This document shows, piece by piece, positions 15,205 through 24,401 of a stretch of 55,610 nt of DNA (positions within the stretch are counted from its first letter, which is position 1; every line of letters begins with the position of its first letter). Below the pieces are notes generated by a model that made no database searches, was not told the DNA's origin, and saw nothing but the letters and a program-made list of their open reading frames with translations. This DNA is from Treponema sp. (GTDB lineage Bacteria > Spirochaetota > Spirochaetia > Treponematales > Breznakiellaceae): NCBI GenBank assembly GCA_031265845.1, contig JAISCC010000081.1:1-55610 (forward strand). Reading direction: 5' to 3'. A program made the translations under genes and the position numbers.

Positions 15205-16161
15205 ATGATGAAAAAATTTATAAAAAAAACATCGGACTATGGAATGCGTCTCCGGCGAAAACGTTTTTTTCAGACAATCGTACCGGTAGCGTGTATAATA
15301 GCTTTGGTCTCTGGCGTTATAAGCTTTATGTGGCATATACGGGAAAAATTTATTGATGACAGGATAATGACGCAGGAACTGTGGGAAAGCGGTTCCTATC
15401 AAGAGGTATTTGATATAAGCGGAAAAATATTGGAAGAAAAGCCGCTTGATTATGAGTCGCTTGTTCTACGCGGTTTTTCGGCGTATCAGCTTGCGCTGGG
15501 GCAGATCACGGATCCTGACAAGGCTGTTTACATTGAAGAATGTATACACTGCCTCCGCAAGGCGATGCTCGTTAAAAGCACCGCTATGGATGGAGCGATT
15601 CAATACGTGCTGGGAAAGGCGTATTACGGCAAAGGCGCGGAATACGCTGATTTGGCGGTTCAATCGCTGGAATTTGCGAAGCAGACAGGTTTTCCCGGAG
15701 ACGACATGAATGAATACTTGGGGATAGTGTATGCGGCGTTGCGCGACTACCAGATGAGCGTCGCCGCCTTGACGGAAGCGTTGAATTCGCCGCGAATGGA
15801 TGAGCGTCTTTCGGACGCGCTTCTGTTGTCCATAGCGAACTCGTATTCCGCTATGGACGATTTTAGTATGGCGGCGGCGTATCTTACGCGCTGTATAGAC
15901 GCTTCTAAAGATGATGTCGCCAAAAGGCGGGCGAGGTTCGCGCTTGGAGGCGTTTATTTCAAGCAAGAAGATTATTTAGCGGCGGAAGGTCAGTATATCG
16001 CGATTATGAGAGATTTCGGCGAGAGCGCCGAGGCTCATTACTGGTTGGGGGAAATTAACGCCGCGAGAAACGATATGGTACGGGCGCGCGCCGAATGGCG
16101 TAAAGCTGTTTTGCTTGATCCCGCGCATAGATCATCGCGTTCACGGCTTGCCTTGCGGTAA
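15205..16161 (+). CDS. Membrane-anchored TPR protein
   Basis: The frame is open from 15118, but the promoter at 15164-15193 favours the ATG at 15205 (MMKKFIKK). The 318-residue product has a basic head, one transmembrane segment (TIVPVACIIALVSGVISFMW, about residues 23-42) and a soluble part with four to six TPR-like helical hairpins, for example DYESLVLRGFSAYQLALG and SAEAHYWLGEINAARNDM. It should be an inner-membrane protein with a periplasmic scaffold domain. It ends 31 bp before mreB and is probably the first gene of the cell-shape block. A role with the elongasome is inferred from position only. Confidence 0.75.
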   Translation: MMKKFIKKTSDYGMRLRRKRFFQTIVPVACIIALVSGVISFMWHIREKFIDDRIMTQELWESGSYQEVFDISGKILEEKPLDYESLVLRGFSAYQLALGQITDPDKAVYIEECIHCLRKAMLVKSTAMDGAIQYVLGKAYYGKGAEYADLAVQSLEFAKQTGFPGDDMNEYLGIVYAALRDYQMSVAALTEALNSPRMDERLSDALLLSIANSYSAMDDFSMAAAYLTRCIDASKDDVAKRRARFALGGVYFKQEDYLAAEGQYIAIMRDFGESAEAHYWLGEINAARNDMVRARAEWRKAVLLDPAHRSSRSRLALR

Positions 16162-16192
16162 GCCGTTTGCAATACATTTTGGGGAGAATATA

Positions 16193-17224
16193 ATGTTTAG
16201 AAGTATTTCGGAACTTGGCATTGACTTGGGAACATGCAACACCCTTATATATATACGGGGAAAAGGGATAGCCCTTGACGAGCCTTCGGTTGTCGCTTTT
16301 GAAAAGGGAACCAAGCGGATCGTCGCCGTCGGCAAGGACGCAAAGACCATGCTGTGGAGAACGCCGGAAAAATACATCGCCACACGTCCATTGAGGGACG
16401 GGGTCATAGCCGACCTTGATTCCTGTGAAAAGATGATGCGCTATTTTATTTCCAAAGTGTTGCCCCGCTACCGGCTGGTGAAGCCCCGCATGGTTATCGG
16501 CATTCCTTCTTGCATCACCGAAGTTGAACGCCGGGCCGTTGAGGAGAGCGCCCTAAAAGCCGGCGCCAAAGACGTTGTCGTCATTGAGGAAAGCCTCGCT
16601 GCGGCGATAGGCGCGGACATCCCGATCTTTGAGGCTGCCGGACACATGGTCTGCGATATAGGCGGAGGCACGACGGAAGTGTCGGTCATTTCTCTGGGAG
16701 GTATGGTGAAAACCAATGCGATCCGTATCGGCGGGGACGAATTCGACGAGGCTATTGTCAAAAAGGTGCGCTCTGTGCATGATCTCGTCATTGGCGAACA
16801 CATGGCGGAACGGATCAAGATCGAGATAGGCAACGCGGAAATGGATGAAACAAGCGCCATTATGAGTATGGAAGTGAAGGGCATCAACGCAAACACCGGA
16901 CTGCCCCAGAAGATAACTCTTGAAGCCGATCATGTGCGCGAAGCCCTGCAAAGCCCGATCTCCCGGATCATAGACGAAATCAAGAAAACGCTGAGCGAAA
17001 CTCCGCCGGAATTGGCGGCGGATATTGCGGAGCGCGGCATCGTGATGACGGGCGGGGGATCCCTCCTTAAAGGGCTTGCCCAGCTTATTTCAAAAGAGGC
17101 TAAAGTTCCTGTTTTTGTCGCTGAAAGCCCGCTTAATTGCGTGGCGCTGGGAGCCGGCAAATACTTTGAGTACGCCAAAGAATTCGACAATTCCCGTAGC
17201 ATCTACGACAAATTGAATAGTTGA
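16193..17224 (+). CDS. mreB: Rod-shape determining actin homologue MreB
   Basis: MreB forms membrane-bound filaments that guide lateral wall synthesis. The start is the ATG at 16193 with GGGGAG upstream; an open frame to 16115 lies inside the preceding gene. The 343-residue protein shows the phosphate 1 motif GIDLGTCNTLIYIRGKGI, the phosphate 2 and connect motifs (MVCDIGGGTTEVSVISLGG) and the adenosine motif GIVMTGGGSLLKGL. Length is normal. It begins the mreB-mreC-mreD-mrdA-rodA series, an order also known in Treponema pallidum. The spacing to mreC is 16 bp. Confidence 0.97.
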   Translation: MFRSISELGIDLGTCNTLIYIRGKGIALDEPSVVAFEKGTKRIVAVGKDAKTMLWRTPEKYIATRPLRDGVIADLDSCEKMMRYFISKVLPRYRLVKPRMVIGIPSCITEVERRAVEESALKAGAKDVVVIEESLAAAIGADIPIFEAAGHMVCDIGGGTTEVSVISLGGMVKTNAIRIGGDEFDEAIVKKVRSVHDLVIGEHMAERIKIEIGNAEMDETSAIMSMEVKGINANTGLPQKITLEADHVREALQSPISRIIDEIKKTLSETPPELAADIAERGIVMTGGGSLLKGLAQLISKEAKVPVFVAESPLNCVALGAGKYFEYAKEFDNSRSIYDKLNS

Positions 17225-17240
17225 CGTTAACGACAAGGGT

Positions 17241-18128
17241 ATGCCAAATACAGCGGAAAAAAAGCCATCGTTTTTCTTTAATATGTCAGGCGCCGTGTTC
17301 GGAGCGCTGGTGATAGTCTCTTTCCTGTCGCTTTTCTTTTCAACGAAGAGTTTTGTCCTTAGCTTCAAGGATATAGGACTCTCGCTTTTTTTAGGAGCGC
17401 GGGGCGGCATCCACACGGTGGTTTCCGCAGTGTCCGGGACGGTTGCGGCTATTCAGGAGCTGGCGGTGTTGCGCGAGGAGTACGCGGAACTTGTCAGCCG
17501 TATGAACCGCTACGAACAGATGGAACGGAGCGCGGCGGACATCATAATGGAAAACAGACGTCTGCGCGAACAGCTTGGTTTTCTGGATACGGCGACCTAT
17601 ACCTCCATTCCCGCGCAAATTGTCGGATGGGATCCTGACAACCTTTTTTCAGCCATAGCCATCAACAGAGGGGAATTCCACGGAGTCGCGGTGAATATGC
17701 CGGTTATCGCCTATCAGAACGGGACGGAAGGACTGGTCGGCAAGGTGATTCAAACCGCCAGATTTGAAAGTTTGGTCATGCCCTTGTACGACGCCAGTTC
17801 TTTCATTGCGGCGCGGCTCGCCGCCTCCCGCTACGAAGGCATTGTGGAAGGACAAGGCTCCCCTGACGCGCCGCTTGTCATGCGCTTCATACAGAATCGG
17901 GTGACGAGTGAAATAAATGCCGGCGATGTCGTGGTGTCAAGCGGATTGGGCCGCGTGTATCCCCCGGAAATAAGCATAGGCAGAGTCGCCAATGTCAATT
18001 ATCAGGAATACGAAATTTCAATGGAAATAATTCTGGAGCCGGTTATTGATTATTCACGGCTTGAATATGTGTTTGTTCTTGATAAAACGCCAGTCCCTGC
18101 GGAAGGCGCGAAAGAGGACATTCCATGA
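17241..18128 (+). CDS. mreC: Rod-shape determining protein MreC
   Basis: MreC is the periplasmic scaffold of the elongasome and binds PBP2. The 295-residue product has a short cytoplasmic head, one membrane segment (MSGAVFGALVIVSFLSLFF, about 15-33), a coiled coil around residues 70-115 (LREEYAELVSRMNRYEQME) and the beta-domain with GTEGLVGKVIQTARFESLVMP and DVVVSSGLGRVYPPEISIG. These are the family landmarks. It overlaps mreD by 4 bp, so the two are translationally coupled. Confidence 0.93.
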   Translation: MPNTAEKKPSFFFNMSGAVFGALVIVSFLSLFFSTKSFVLSFKDIGLSLFLGARGGIHTVVSAVSGTVAAIQELAVLREEYAELVSRMNRYEQMERSAADIIMENRRLREQLGFLDTATYTSIPAQIVGWDPDNLFSAIAINRGEFHGVAVNMPVIAYQNGTEGLVGKVIQTARFESLVMPLYDASSFIAARLAASRYEGIVEGQGSPDAPLVMRFIQNRVTSEINAGDVVVSSGLGRVYPPEISIGRVANVNYQEYEISMEIILEPVIDYSRLEYVFVLDKTPVPAEGAKEDIP

Positions 18129-18628
18129 CAAAAAACATCATGTGGTCTGTCGTGTTTGCCGTTATTGCGGCTCTTCTCCAATCAACGCTCTTGCGGCGCC
18201 TCTCTGTTTATCACGCTGTTCCAGACCTTGCGCTGGGAATTTTGGTGTTTTCTTCTTATTTTAATGGCGTTATGACCGGACAACTCACCGGATTCTTTTC
18301 AGGGCTGGCGCTTGACTTCTTGTCCGCCGCGCCGCTTGGACTCAACGCGCTTGTCCGCACCGTCACGGGCGCGCTTGCCGGGCTTGTCAGGGGCGCCTTT
18401 GTCGCGGACACGATTTTTCTCCCCATGATGCTCTGCGGCGCCGCAACCGCGCTGAAAGCTTTGATCCTTTTGTTGTTGCACGCTCTGTTTGCCGAAGGCG
18501 TACGCGCTTACCCGCTTCAGGAGCCGCTGTTCTGGGTGGAGCTTGCGCTTAACATGTTTATTGCGCCGTTTCTATTCGCATTATTGAGACGGTTCAGTTC
18601 GTTGCTCGTCAACCGGAAGGAGGTCTGA
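18125..18628 (+). CDS. mreD: Rod-shape determining membrane protein MreD
   Basis: The 167-residue protein has five or so hydrophobic segments, starting with NIMWSVVFAVIAALLQSTLL, and no large soluble part. It contains the conserved-type stretch PDLALGILVFSSYFNGVMTG. Position between mreC and the PBP2 gene, size and membrane profile identify it as MreD, which helps organise MreC and PBP2 in the inner membrane. Its stop overlaps the next start (TGATG), consistent with coupling. Confidence 0.88.
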   Translation: MTKNIMWSVVFAVIAALLQSTLLRRLSVYHAVPDLALGILVFSSYFNGVMTGQLTGFFSGLALDFLSAAPLGLNALVRTVTGALAGLVRGAFVADTIFLPMMLCGAATALKALILLLLHALFAEGVRAYPLQEPLFWVELALNMFIAPFLFALLRRFSSLLVNRKEV

Positions 18629-20508
18629 TGGGTGGTTTGTCATTGCTTCCTTCTCAAGAACCTCAGTCCGCGTTGAGAATCAACATCATAACCGGCATCT
18701 TTATCGTCATCTTCCTTGTGTATGGTTTTACGCTTTTCAATATACAGATCGTTCAGGGGGAAACATTTCGTTCAAAGGCTCAAAATATAGTCAAAAGCGT
18801 CATCGTCATTCCGTCCCAACGCGGCGAAATTTACGACCGCAATTTCCGGCAGCCGTTGGCCGTCAACGTCGATTCTTTCGCCATTACCATTACGCCTGCG
18901 GAAATTAATAGAAGCGATATCCCCGCGCTCATTGAAAAGCTGTCCGGCGTCATCGGCATACCGAAAGAACAGATCGACCGAAAACTCCCCTCATCGATCT
19001 ACTATCTCTATCAGCCGGTGGAAGTGGCGTCATACGTGCCGTTTGAAACTGTCGCGGCGCTTGCCGAACAAGCCGACACTTTGCCGGGCGTTGCGTGGCA
19101 GTCAAAACCGATCCGAAATTACCCGGCCGACACCGGCAGTCTTTCGCATGTCATAGGCTATGTCGGCGACATTACCCGCGAAGAGCTTACCATGCTCTAT
19201 AATCAAGGGTATCATCGCAACGACATCATTGGCAAGGCGGGCGTGGAAAGACAATATGATGAGCTTTTACGGGGAAAAAATGGGCAGGAAACGCGAACGG
19301 TCGATGTACGCGGCAGGCGCATTTCCAATGAAGACTCAATGCGGGAAGCGCCGGAAGCCGGAAAAAACCTGACGCTGACCATAGACAGGGACATTCAAAC
19401 ATTAGCCGAAAAAGCTCTGGGAGATCGCATTGGCGCGATTGTTGTGATGCGTCCCACAACTGGCGAGATTCTCGCGATGGTCTCGTACCCGTGGTACGAT
19501 CCGGGCATATTCAACCGGAGCGATGTGAACAGGGAATACGATTCCCTTATCAATGATCCCGATAAACCGTTTCTGAACAGGGCGGTACAATCAAGTTATC
19601 CGCCGGCGTCAACGTTCAAGATCATTATGACATCAGCCATCCTTGAAGAAAACGCCTTTTCTCCGGATCAAAAGATACTCTGCGCAGGCGAATTCGAATA
19701 TGGCGGCAGGATGTGGCGATGTCATATCAGAAAGCCTGGACACGGGTGGCTCAGCCTGTCAAACGCAATGGCGCAATCCTGCGACATTTACTACTGGACC
19801 GTCGGCAGGGACGCTCTCGGCGTGGAACGCATCGCTTCCTATGCCGAAGATTTCGGATTCGGCTCCCTTGCAAACATCGATCTGCCGGGCGAAATTCCGG
19901 GCTTCATACCTACGCCCCAGTGGAAAGACCGTCGATTCCACGAACGCTGGCTTGGCGGCGACACCATGAACATATCCATCGGGCAGGGATTTATGTTGGT
20001 GACGCCCATACAGATGGCGAACATGGTCGCCATGACGGTCAATGAAGGCGTCATCTATACACCACATCTGCTCAAAGAGGTGCGCAATCCGCATACCGGA
20101 GCGGTGGAAGAAACCGTTGAGCCTACGGTTCTGCACCGGAGCGACATCAGTCCGGACGTGTTCAGGGCGGTGAAACGGGACATGCGCGGGGTCATTGATC
20201 ATGGAACCGCGCAATACCCGCTCAACATACGGTCGGTTCAAATAGCGGGAAAAACCGGCACTGGCGAAATGGGATTGCAGGATCAGTGGCACTCATGGTT
20301 TGCCGCCTTCGCCCCGTATGAAACGAGCGCCCCTGAAGAGCGGATCGTGGTTTCCGTTATCGTGGAAGCCGTGAACAAGTGGGAATGGTGGGCGCCGTAC
20401 GCGTCGGCGATCATTTTTCAGGGAATCTTCGCGAATCAGACCTACGAGGAAGCGGTGGCCGCGTTACGCTTCCAATACCTTATGCCCGTTACAGGACGCC
20501 GTGAATGA
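18628..20508 (+). CDS. mrdA: Penicillin-binding protein 2, elongation transpeptidase
   Basis: PBP2 crosslinks peptidoglycan during cell elongation. The 626-residue protein has one N-terminal membrane anchor (INIITGIFIVIFLVYGFTLF, about 19-38), a dimerisation domain with SQRGEIYDRN, and the transpeptidase domain. Active-site motifs are S328-T-F-K331 in YPPASTFKI, S384-C-D386 as the second motif, and KTGTGE as the third. It overlaps mreD by 1 bp and rodA by 4 bp. All expected motifs are intact. Confidence 0.96.
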   Translation: MGGLSLLPSQEPQSALRINIITGIFIVIFLVYGFTLFNIQIVQGETFRSKAQNIVKSVIVIPSQRGEIYDRNFRQPLAVNVDSFAITITPAEINRSDIPALIEKLSGVIGIPKEQIDRKLPSSIYYLYQPVEVASYVPFETVAALAEQADTLPGVAWQSKPIRNYPADTGSLSHVIGYVGDITREELTMLYNQGYHRNDIIGKAGVERQYDELLRGKNGQETRTVDVRGRRISNEDSMREAPEAGKNLTLTIDRDIQTLAEKALGDRIGAIVVMRPTTGEILAMVSYPWYDPGIFNRSDVNREYDSLINDPDKPFLNRAVQSSYPPASTFKIIMTSAILEENAFSPDQKILCAGEFEYGGRMWRCHIRKPGHGWLSLSNAMAQSCDIYYWTVGRDALGVERIASYAEDFGFGSLANIDLPGEIPGFIPTPQWKDRRFHERWLGGDTMNISIGQGFMLVTPIQMANMVAMTVNEGVIYTPHLLKEVRNPHTGAVEETVEPTVLHRSDISPDVFRAVKRDMRGVIDHGTAQYPLNIRSVQIAGKTGTGEMGLQDQWHSWFAAFAPYETSAPEERIVVSVIVEAVNKWEWWAPYASAIIFQGIFANQTYEEAVAALRFQYLMPVTGRRE

Positions 20509-21830
20509 AAGTTCGTGATATTTTCTCAATGGATTTCTTGCTTTTGCTTGCGGTTGGCGCGCTTACCGTAACCGGCATTTTCTTCATCTATTCCTCCGGC
20601 ATCTCATCAACCGGCGAGCAAACATCCGATGAGTACATCAAGCAGATCGTATGGGGAAGCGTGGGGCTTGGGCTTACCGTTGTTCTCTCCGCGCTTGATT
20701 ATAAAAGGTTCTACAACATCTCCTTGTATTTATATGCGGCGACCTTGCTCCTGCTTATTTACACGTTTTTATTTGGAAAACTGGTGAATGGCGCGCGCGC
20801 TTGGCTTGGATTCGGTTCATTCGGCATCCAGCCATCAGAATTCGCCAAGATCACCACCATTGTTCTGCTTGCCCGCTATTTGGACGCAACAAAACGAAAG
20901 TCGTCTTCTTTCAGACGTTTCTTTGTCGCATGCGCCATCGTGTTCGTTCCGATGGGTCTCATTCTCATACAGCCGGACTTTGGAACATCGCTGGTGTTTA
21001 TCCCCATACTTCTAGTAATGACCTTCATTGCCGGAGTGCGCATACGGTATGTTATTTTTTTGACCGTATGGATAGCGCTTACTGGAATTCTCATGGCGCT
21101 TCCGCTCTGGCAAACTTATATTATGAAAACGTCCTTTTCGCCCATCATGCTCCTCCTTGACGTCAGATTTATCGCTGTTGTTTGCGCCGCGCTTGCCGTT
21201 ATTGGCGGTGTGGCGCTCATCGGCTATCTTTTATACAGAAAATCCTGCTTTTTTTGGATCGTATACATTATCACGATGGTGATTTTCTCATTCGGAGCTT
21301 CTTTCGCCGCCCATAAAGTCCTTAAAGATTATCAGATTACGCGATTAATCGTGTTTCTCGATCCGGAAATCGATCCTCAAGGCGCGGGCTGGAACATTAT
21401 CCAGTCGACGACCGCAATCGGATCTGGCGGTCTTATGGGGCGAGGGTTTCTCCAGGGGACGCAGAGCCATTACCGGTTCCTGCCCCAGCAAAGCACGGAC
21501 TTTATCTTTTCGATCTTTTCGGAAGAATCAGGTTTTGTCGGAGGCGTCATCGTTTTCGCGCTTTTTCTTGTCATAAACCTGCGCCTCATACGGATCATGC
21601 GTCTTGCGTCGAATCCTTTCGGCGTGTATATAACAGCAGGTTTGTCGAGTGTCTTCGCCTTTCACTTTCTTGTCAATGTAGGCATGGCAATGGGAATCAT
21701 GCCCATCACCGGAATTCCTTTGACTTTTATGTCTTACGGTGGATCAGCTCTGCTCGCCGCTATGATAGGTATAGGGCTTGTCGAAAGCGTATATGTGAGA
21801 AGGCTGGATTTTGAAGCATTGGGAGTTTGA
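20505..21830 (+). CDS. rodA: Peptidoglycan glycosyltransferase RodA
   Basis: RodA is the SEDS-family polymerase that elongates glycan strands from lipid II together with PBP2. The 441-residue product has about ten membrane segments and family signatures: GARAWLGFGSFGIQPSEFAK near residue 95, the QPDFGTSLVF segment near 155, and the C-terminal MPITGIPLTFMSYGGSALLA. It is somewhat longer than many RodA proteins because of an inserted pair of hydrophobic segments at about residues 210-265. Start and mrdA stop overlap as ATGA. Confidence 0.96.
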   Translation: MKVRDIFSMDFLLLLAVGALTVTGIFFIYSSGISSTGEQTSDEYIKQIVWGSVGLGLTVVLSALDYKRFYNISLYLYAATLLLLIYTFLFGKLVNGARAWLGFGSFGIQPSEFAKITTIVLLARYLDATKRKSSSFRRFFVACAIVFVPMGLILIQPDFGTSLVFIPILLVMTFIAGVRIRYVIFLTVWIALTGILMALPLWQTYIMKTSFSPIMLLLDVRFIAVVCAALAVIGGVALIGYLLYRKSCFFWIVYIITMVIFSFGASFAAHKVLKDYQITRLIVFLDPEIDPQGAGWNIIQSTTAIGSGGLMGRGFLQGTQSHYRFLPQQSTDFIFSIFSEESGFVGGVIVFALFLVINLRLIRIMRLASNPFGVYITAGLSSVFAFHFLVNVGMAMGIMPITGIPLTFMSYGGSALLAAMIGIGLVESVYVRRLDFEALGV

Positions 21831-21832
21831 AT

Positions 21833-22471
21833 ATGATTATCAGAAAACTGGTTTTTTTTAGTATGGCGATTGTTCTTACGGGAATATTCTTTTCATGTAC
21901 GAGCAAGCCTGCGGTTAAAACGCCGCCTGAAAAGCTGGTTGTACCGCCAACGCCTGAAGACATCATGGGTCATGGGCTGGTTAAACAAGAGGAACTCGCG
22001 TTGTTCCTGTGTGAGAATAACGCCGATGTCGAACCCGGCTATGCGCGAGAACTTGCCGGTTACTATATTGGAGAAGCCGCCGCCGAGGGCGTGAATCACG
22101 ATGTCGCCTTCGCCCAAATGTGTCTTGAAACGGGATACCTGCGTTTCGGCAACCTTGTTACGCCAGACATGAACAACTTCTGCGGACTCGGCGCCATGGA
22201 CGCCGGGCATCCCGGCGAGCGGTTTCCGGATCCGGAAACCGGCGTACGCGCCCATATACAGCACTTGAAAGGTTATGCGACGGAAGAGCCGCTCAATCAG
22301 GCGCTGGTCGATCCCCGCTACCGGTGGGTAAAGAAAGGGTCAGCCCCGACTATACGCGGCTTGCCGGGCAAATGGGCGATGGATCCGAACTATGACGCAA
22401 AAATCGGCGGAATACTTGTTCGCCTTTACGATTTCGTCGCTGTGCGCGCCATGCGGGAACGCAGGCAATAG
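21833..22471 (+). CDS. Lipoprotein with a glucosaminidase-like domain
   Basis: The ATG at 21833 has GGGAG directly upstream and lies 2 bp after the rodA stop. Residues 1-22 form a lipoprotein signal with the box FFSC. After a Pro/Lys linker the mature part has EGVNHDVAFAQMCLETGYLRFG and NNFCGLGAMD, the pattern of N-acetylglucosaminidase domains (Glucosaminidase family, with the catalytic Glu in QMCLETG). The end PTIRGLPGKWAMDPNYDAKI also fits. Position after rodA suggests a peptidoglycan hydrolase working with the elongation machine at the inner or outer membrane. Substrate assignment is by family only. Confidence 0.82.
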   Translation: MIIRKLVFFSMAIVLTGIFFSCTSKPAVKTPPEKLVVPPTPEDIMGHGLVKQEELALFLCENNADVEPGYARELAGYYIGEAAAEGVNHDVAFAQMCLETGYLRFGNLVTPDMNNFCGLGAMDAGHPGERFPDPETGVRAHIQHLKGYATEEPLNQALVDPRYRWVKKGSAPTIRGLPGKWAMDPNYDAKIGGILVRLYDFVAVRAMRERRQ

Positions 22472-22621
22472 AAACGGAGGAGGTAAAGAATGATCGCTTT
22501 ATAGGCGTTTTACCAGTTCTTCGAGGATTCAACACCCGTCGCATCTCATAAGGTGAAGTACGCATGTACGATTTGATGGTGAAATTATCACGCGCCGCTT
22601 CATATAACGCTCTTCCCTTAC

Positions 22622-22648
22622 TTGACAATCCTTTCAATCTATTATAAA
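22622..22648 (+). promoter_or_regulatory. Possible promoter of rny
   Basis: TTGACA at 22622-22627 is followed by TATAAA at 22643-22648. The 15-bp spacing is short. The stretch between 22472 and 22691 has no gene. The rny start at 22692 follows 43 nt downstream with an AAGGGG ribosome site. Confidence 0.45.
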
Positions 22649-22691
22649 CTTCTTTGCAATATCATAAAAATTCATGGTAAGGGGTAGAGTT

Positions 22692-24230
22692 ATGACAGTA
22701 TGGTATATAATACTCCCTCTTGCCGGGTTAATCTTGGGCTGGATTTTAGGATGGACAATCAGATGGCTGTATGCCAGATATCAAGTAAAAGCGTCGGAAC
22801 AAGAAGCTGTACGCATAAAACAAGATGCGATAAGGGAAGCTGAAGCGAAAAAGAAGGAGATACTTCTTGAAGCAAAAGATCAGATTATTCGCGATAAGAA
22901 CCAGCAAGAAAGGGAAACTCGGGAACGTAGGGCTGAGTTGCAACGATACGAACGGCGCGTCGTGCAAAAAGAAGAGGCTTTAGATAAAAAGACGAATCAG
23001 ATAGAGAGGACTGAACAGGCGTTTGCGGAAAAGGAACGAAGTTTTCAAGCGAGGGAATTGGCGCTTAAACAAGAGGAAGAACAATGCCGCCTGGAACTGG
23101 AGCGTATATCGGGTTTAAGCAGTGAAAGCGCAAAGGCTCTTATCATTCAAAATTTGGAGCATGAGGCGCGGCATGACGCGCAGGCCATTATCAACAAGAT
23201 TGAAAATGAGGCTTCTGTCGCTGGGGAGAAGAAAGCGCGGGATATTCTGGTCGCCACAATGCAGCGCGTCGCGGCTGATGTTACGGGTGAAGTTACAGTC
23301 GCTTCGGTAACGCTTCCAAATGATGAAATGAAGGGGCGAATCATTGGGCGCGAGGGCAGAAACATCCGCGCCTTGGAAACACTCACTGGAGTCGATATCA
23401 TAATTGACGATACGCCGGAAGCGGTGGTTATATCCTGCTTTGATCCGGTGCGCAGAGAAATCGCAAAAGTCGCAATGGAACGCCTCATCATAGACGGAAG
23501 GATACATCCCGCTCGCATTGAGGAAATTGTCACCAAGGTCAGCAAGGAAATTTCGCAAAAAATATTCGAGGAAGGAGAGCGCGTTCTCTTTGACCTCGGT
23601 ATACACAACATTAAGCAAGACAGCATCCGCGCTTTGGGAAGGCTGTATTTCCGCACGAGCTATGGGCAGAATGTGCTGTACCACTCAAAAGAGGTGGCGA
23701 TCATCGCGGGCGTACTCGCCGCGGAAATCGGCGCGAACCGCGAACTGGCAAAACGCGCCGCTCTGCTTCACGATATTGGCAAGGGCGTTGAATCCGACTC
23801 GGATTTGAACCATGCGGAAATCGGCATGGATATGGCGCGGAAAATGGGTGAAGACCCCCGCGTCATCAACGCCATAGGCAGCCACCACAACGATATAGAG
23901 CCGATCTGCATCGAATCGGTGATTGTGCAGATTGCCGACGCCATTTCCGCGTCCCGCCCGGGAGCGCGGCGCGAGACCATCGACAATTACATCAAGCGGC
24001 TTGAAAATCTTGAAAATGTCGCGGCAAGTTTTGCCGGAGTTGAGAAAGCTTATGCCATTCAAGCGGGTAGAGAGTTGCGCATCATTGTGGATCAAGATGC
24101 GCTCAACGATGAGCAGTCCCGTTCATTAGCCAAGCAGATAGCGCGGAGGATAGAGACCGATCTCCGGTACCCTGGGCGCATCAAAGTGACGATCATAAGG
24201 GAGACAAGAATCATTGAATATGCGCGGTAG
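22692..24230 (+). CDS. rny: Ribonuclease Y
   Basis: RNase Y is the membrane-anchored endoribonuclease that starts mRNA decay in many bacteria lacking RNase E. I start it at ATG 22692 (MTVWYIILPLAG), which has AAGGGG upstream. The 512-residue protein has one N-terminal membrane helix, a long coiled coil rich in Lys, Glu and Arg (about 30-190), a KH domain with MKGRIIGREGRNIRALE, and an HD domain with LLHDIGKG and ESDSDLNHAEIG. Length and order are those of the family. It stands apart from the elongasome block and has its own promoter candidate. Confidence 0.96.
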   Translation: MTVWYIILPLAGLILGWILGWTIRWLYARYQVKASEQEAVRIKQDAIREAEAKKKEILLEAKDQIIRDKNQQERETRERRAELQRYERRVVQKEEALDKKTNQIERTEQAFAEKERSFQARELALKQEEEQCRLELERISGLSSESAKALIIQNLEHEARHDAQAIINKIENEASVAGEKKARDILVATMQRVAADVTGEVTVASVTLPNDEMKGRIIGREGRNIRALETLTGVDIIIDDTPEAVVISCFDPVRREIAKVAMERLIIDGRIHPARIEEIVTKVSKEISQKIFEEGERVLFDLGIHNIKQDSIRALGRLYFRTSYGQNVLYHSKEVAIIAGVLAAEIGANRELAKRAALLHDIGKGVESDSDLNHAEIGMDMARKMGEDPRVINAIGSHHNDIEPICIESVIVQIADAISASRPGARRETIDNYIKRLENLENVAASFAGVEKAYAIQAGRELRIIVDQDALNDEQSRSLAKQIARRIETDLRYPGRIKVTIIRETRIIEYAR

Positions 24231-24299
24231 CGTGCGCAGGGCGCGCGCAAAGCGGCGCTGTTGAGGGATCATTGAGAGGTCCCGAAACCGGATCGTGGA

Positions 24300-24325
24300 G
24301 CCTCTGAAACGGACGTTTTAGAGGC
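24300..24325. promoter_or_regulatory. Hairpin between rny and ddl
   Basis: GCCTCTGAAAC (24300-24310) and GTTTTAGAGGC (24315-24325) form an 11-bp stem with one G-T pair and a 4-nt loop. No T run follows, so it is not a standard terminator. It lies just upstream of the ddl promoter. Confidence 0.4.
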
Positions 24326-24357
24326 GCATGGAGATGTGCGCTACATGTGCGCCCTCC

Positions 24358-24386
24358 TTGCGCTCCACTTCTTTTTGTTCTATACT
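24358..24386 (+). promoter_or_regulatory. Promoter of ddl
   Basis: TTGCGC at 24358-24363 and TATACT at 24381-24386 are 17 bp apart. The leader to the ATG at 24402 would be about 9 nt. The upstream in-frame ATG at 24336 would not be on this transcript. Confidence 0.5.
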
Positions 24387-24401
24387 CTCATTGTGGAATA
24401 T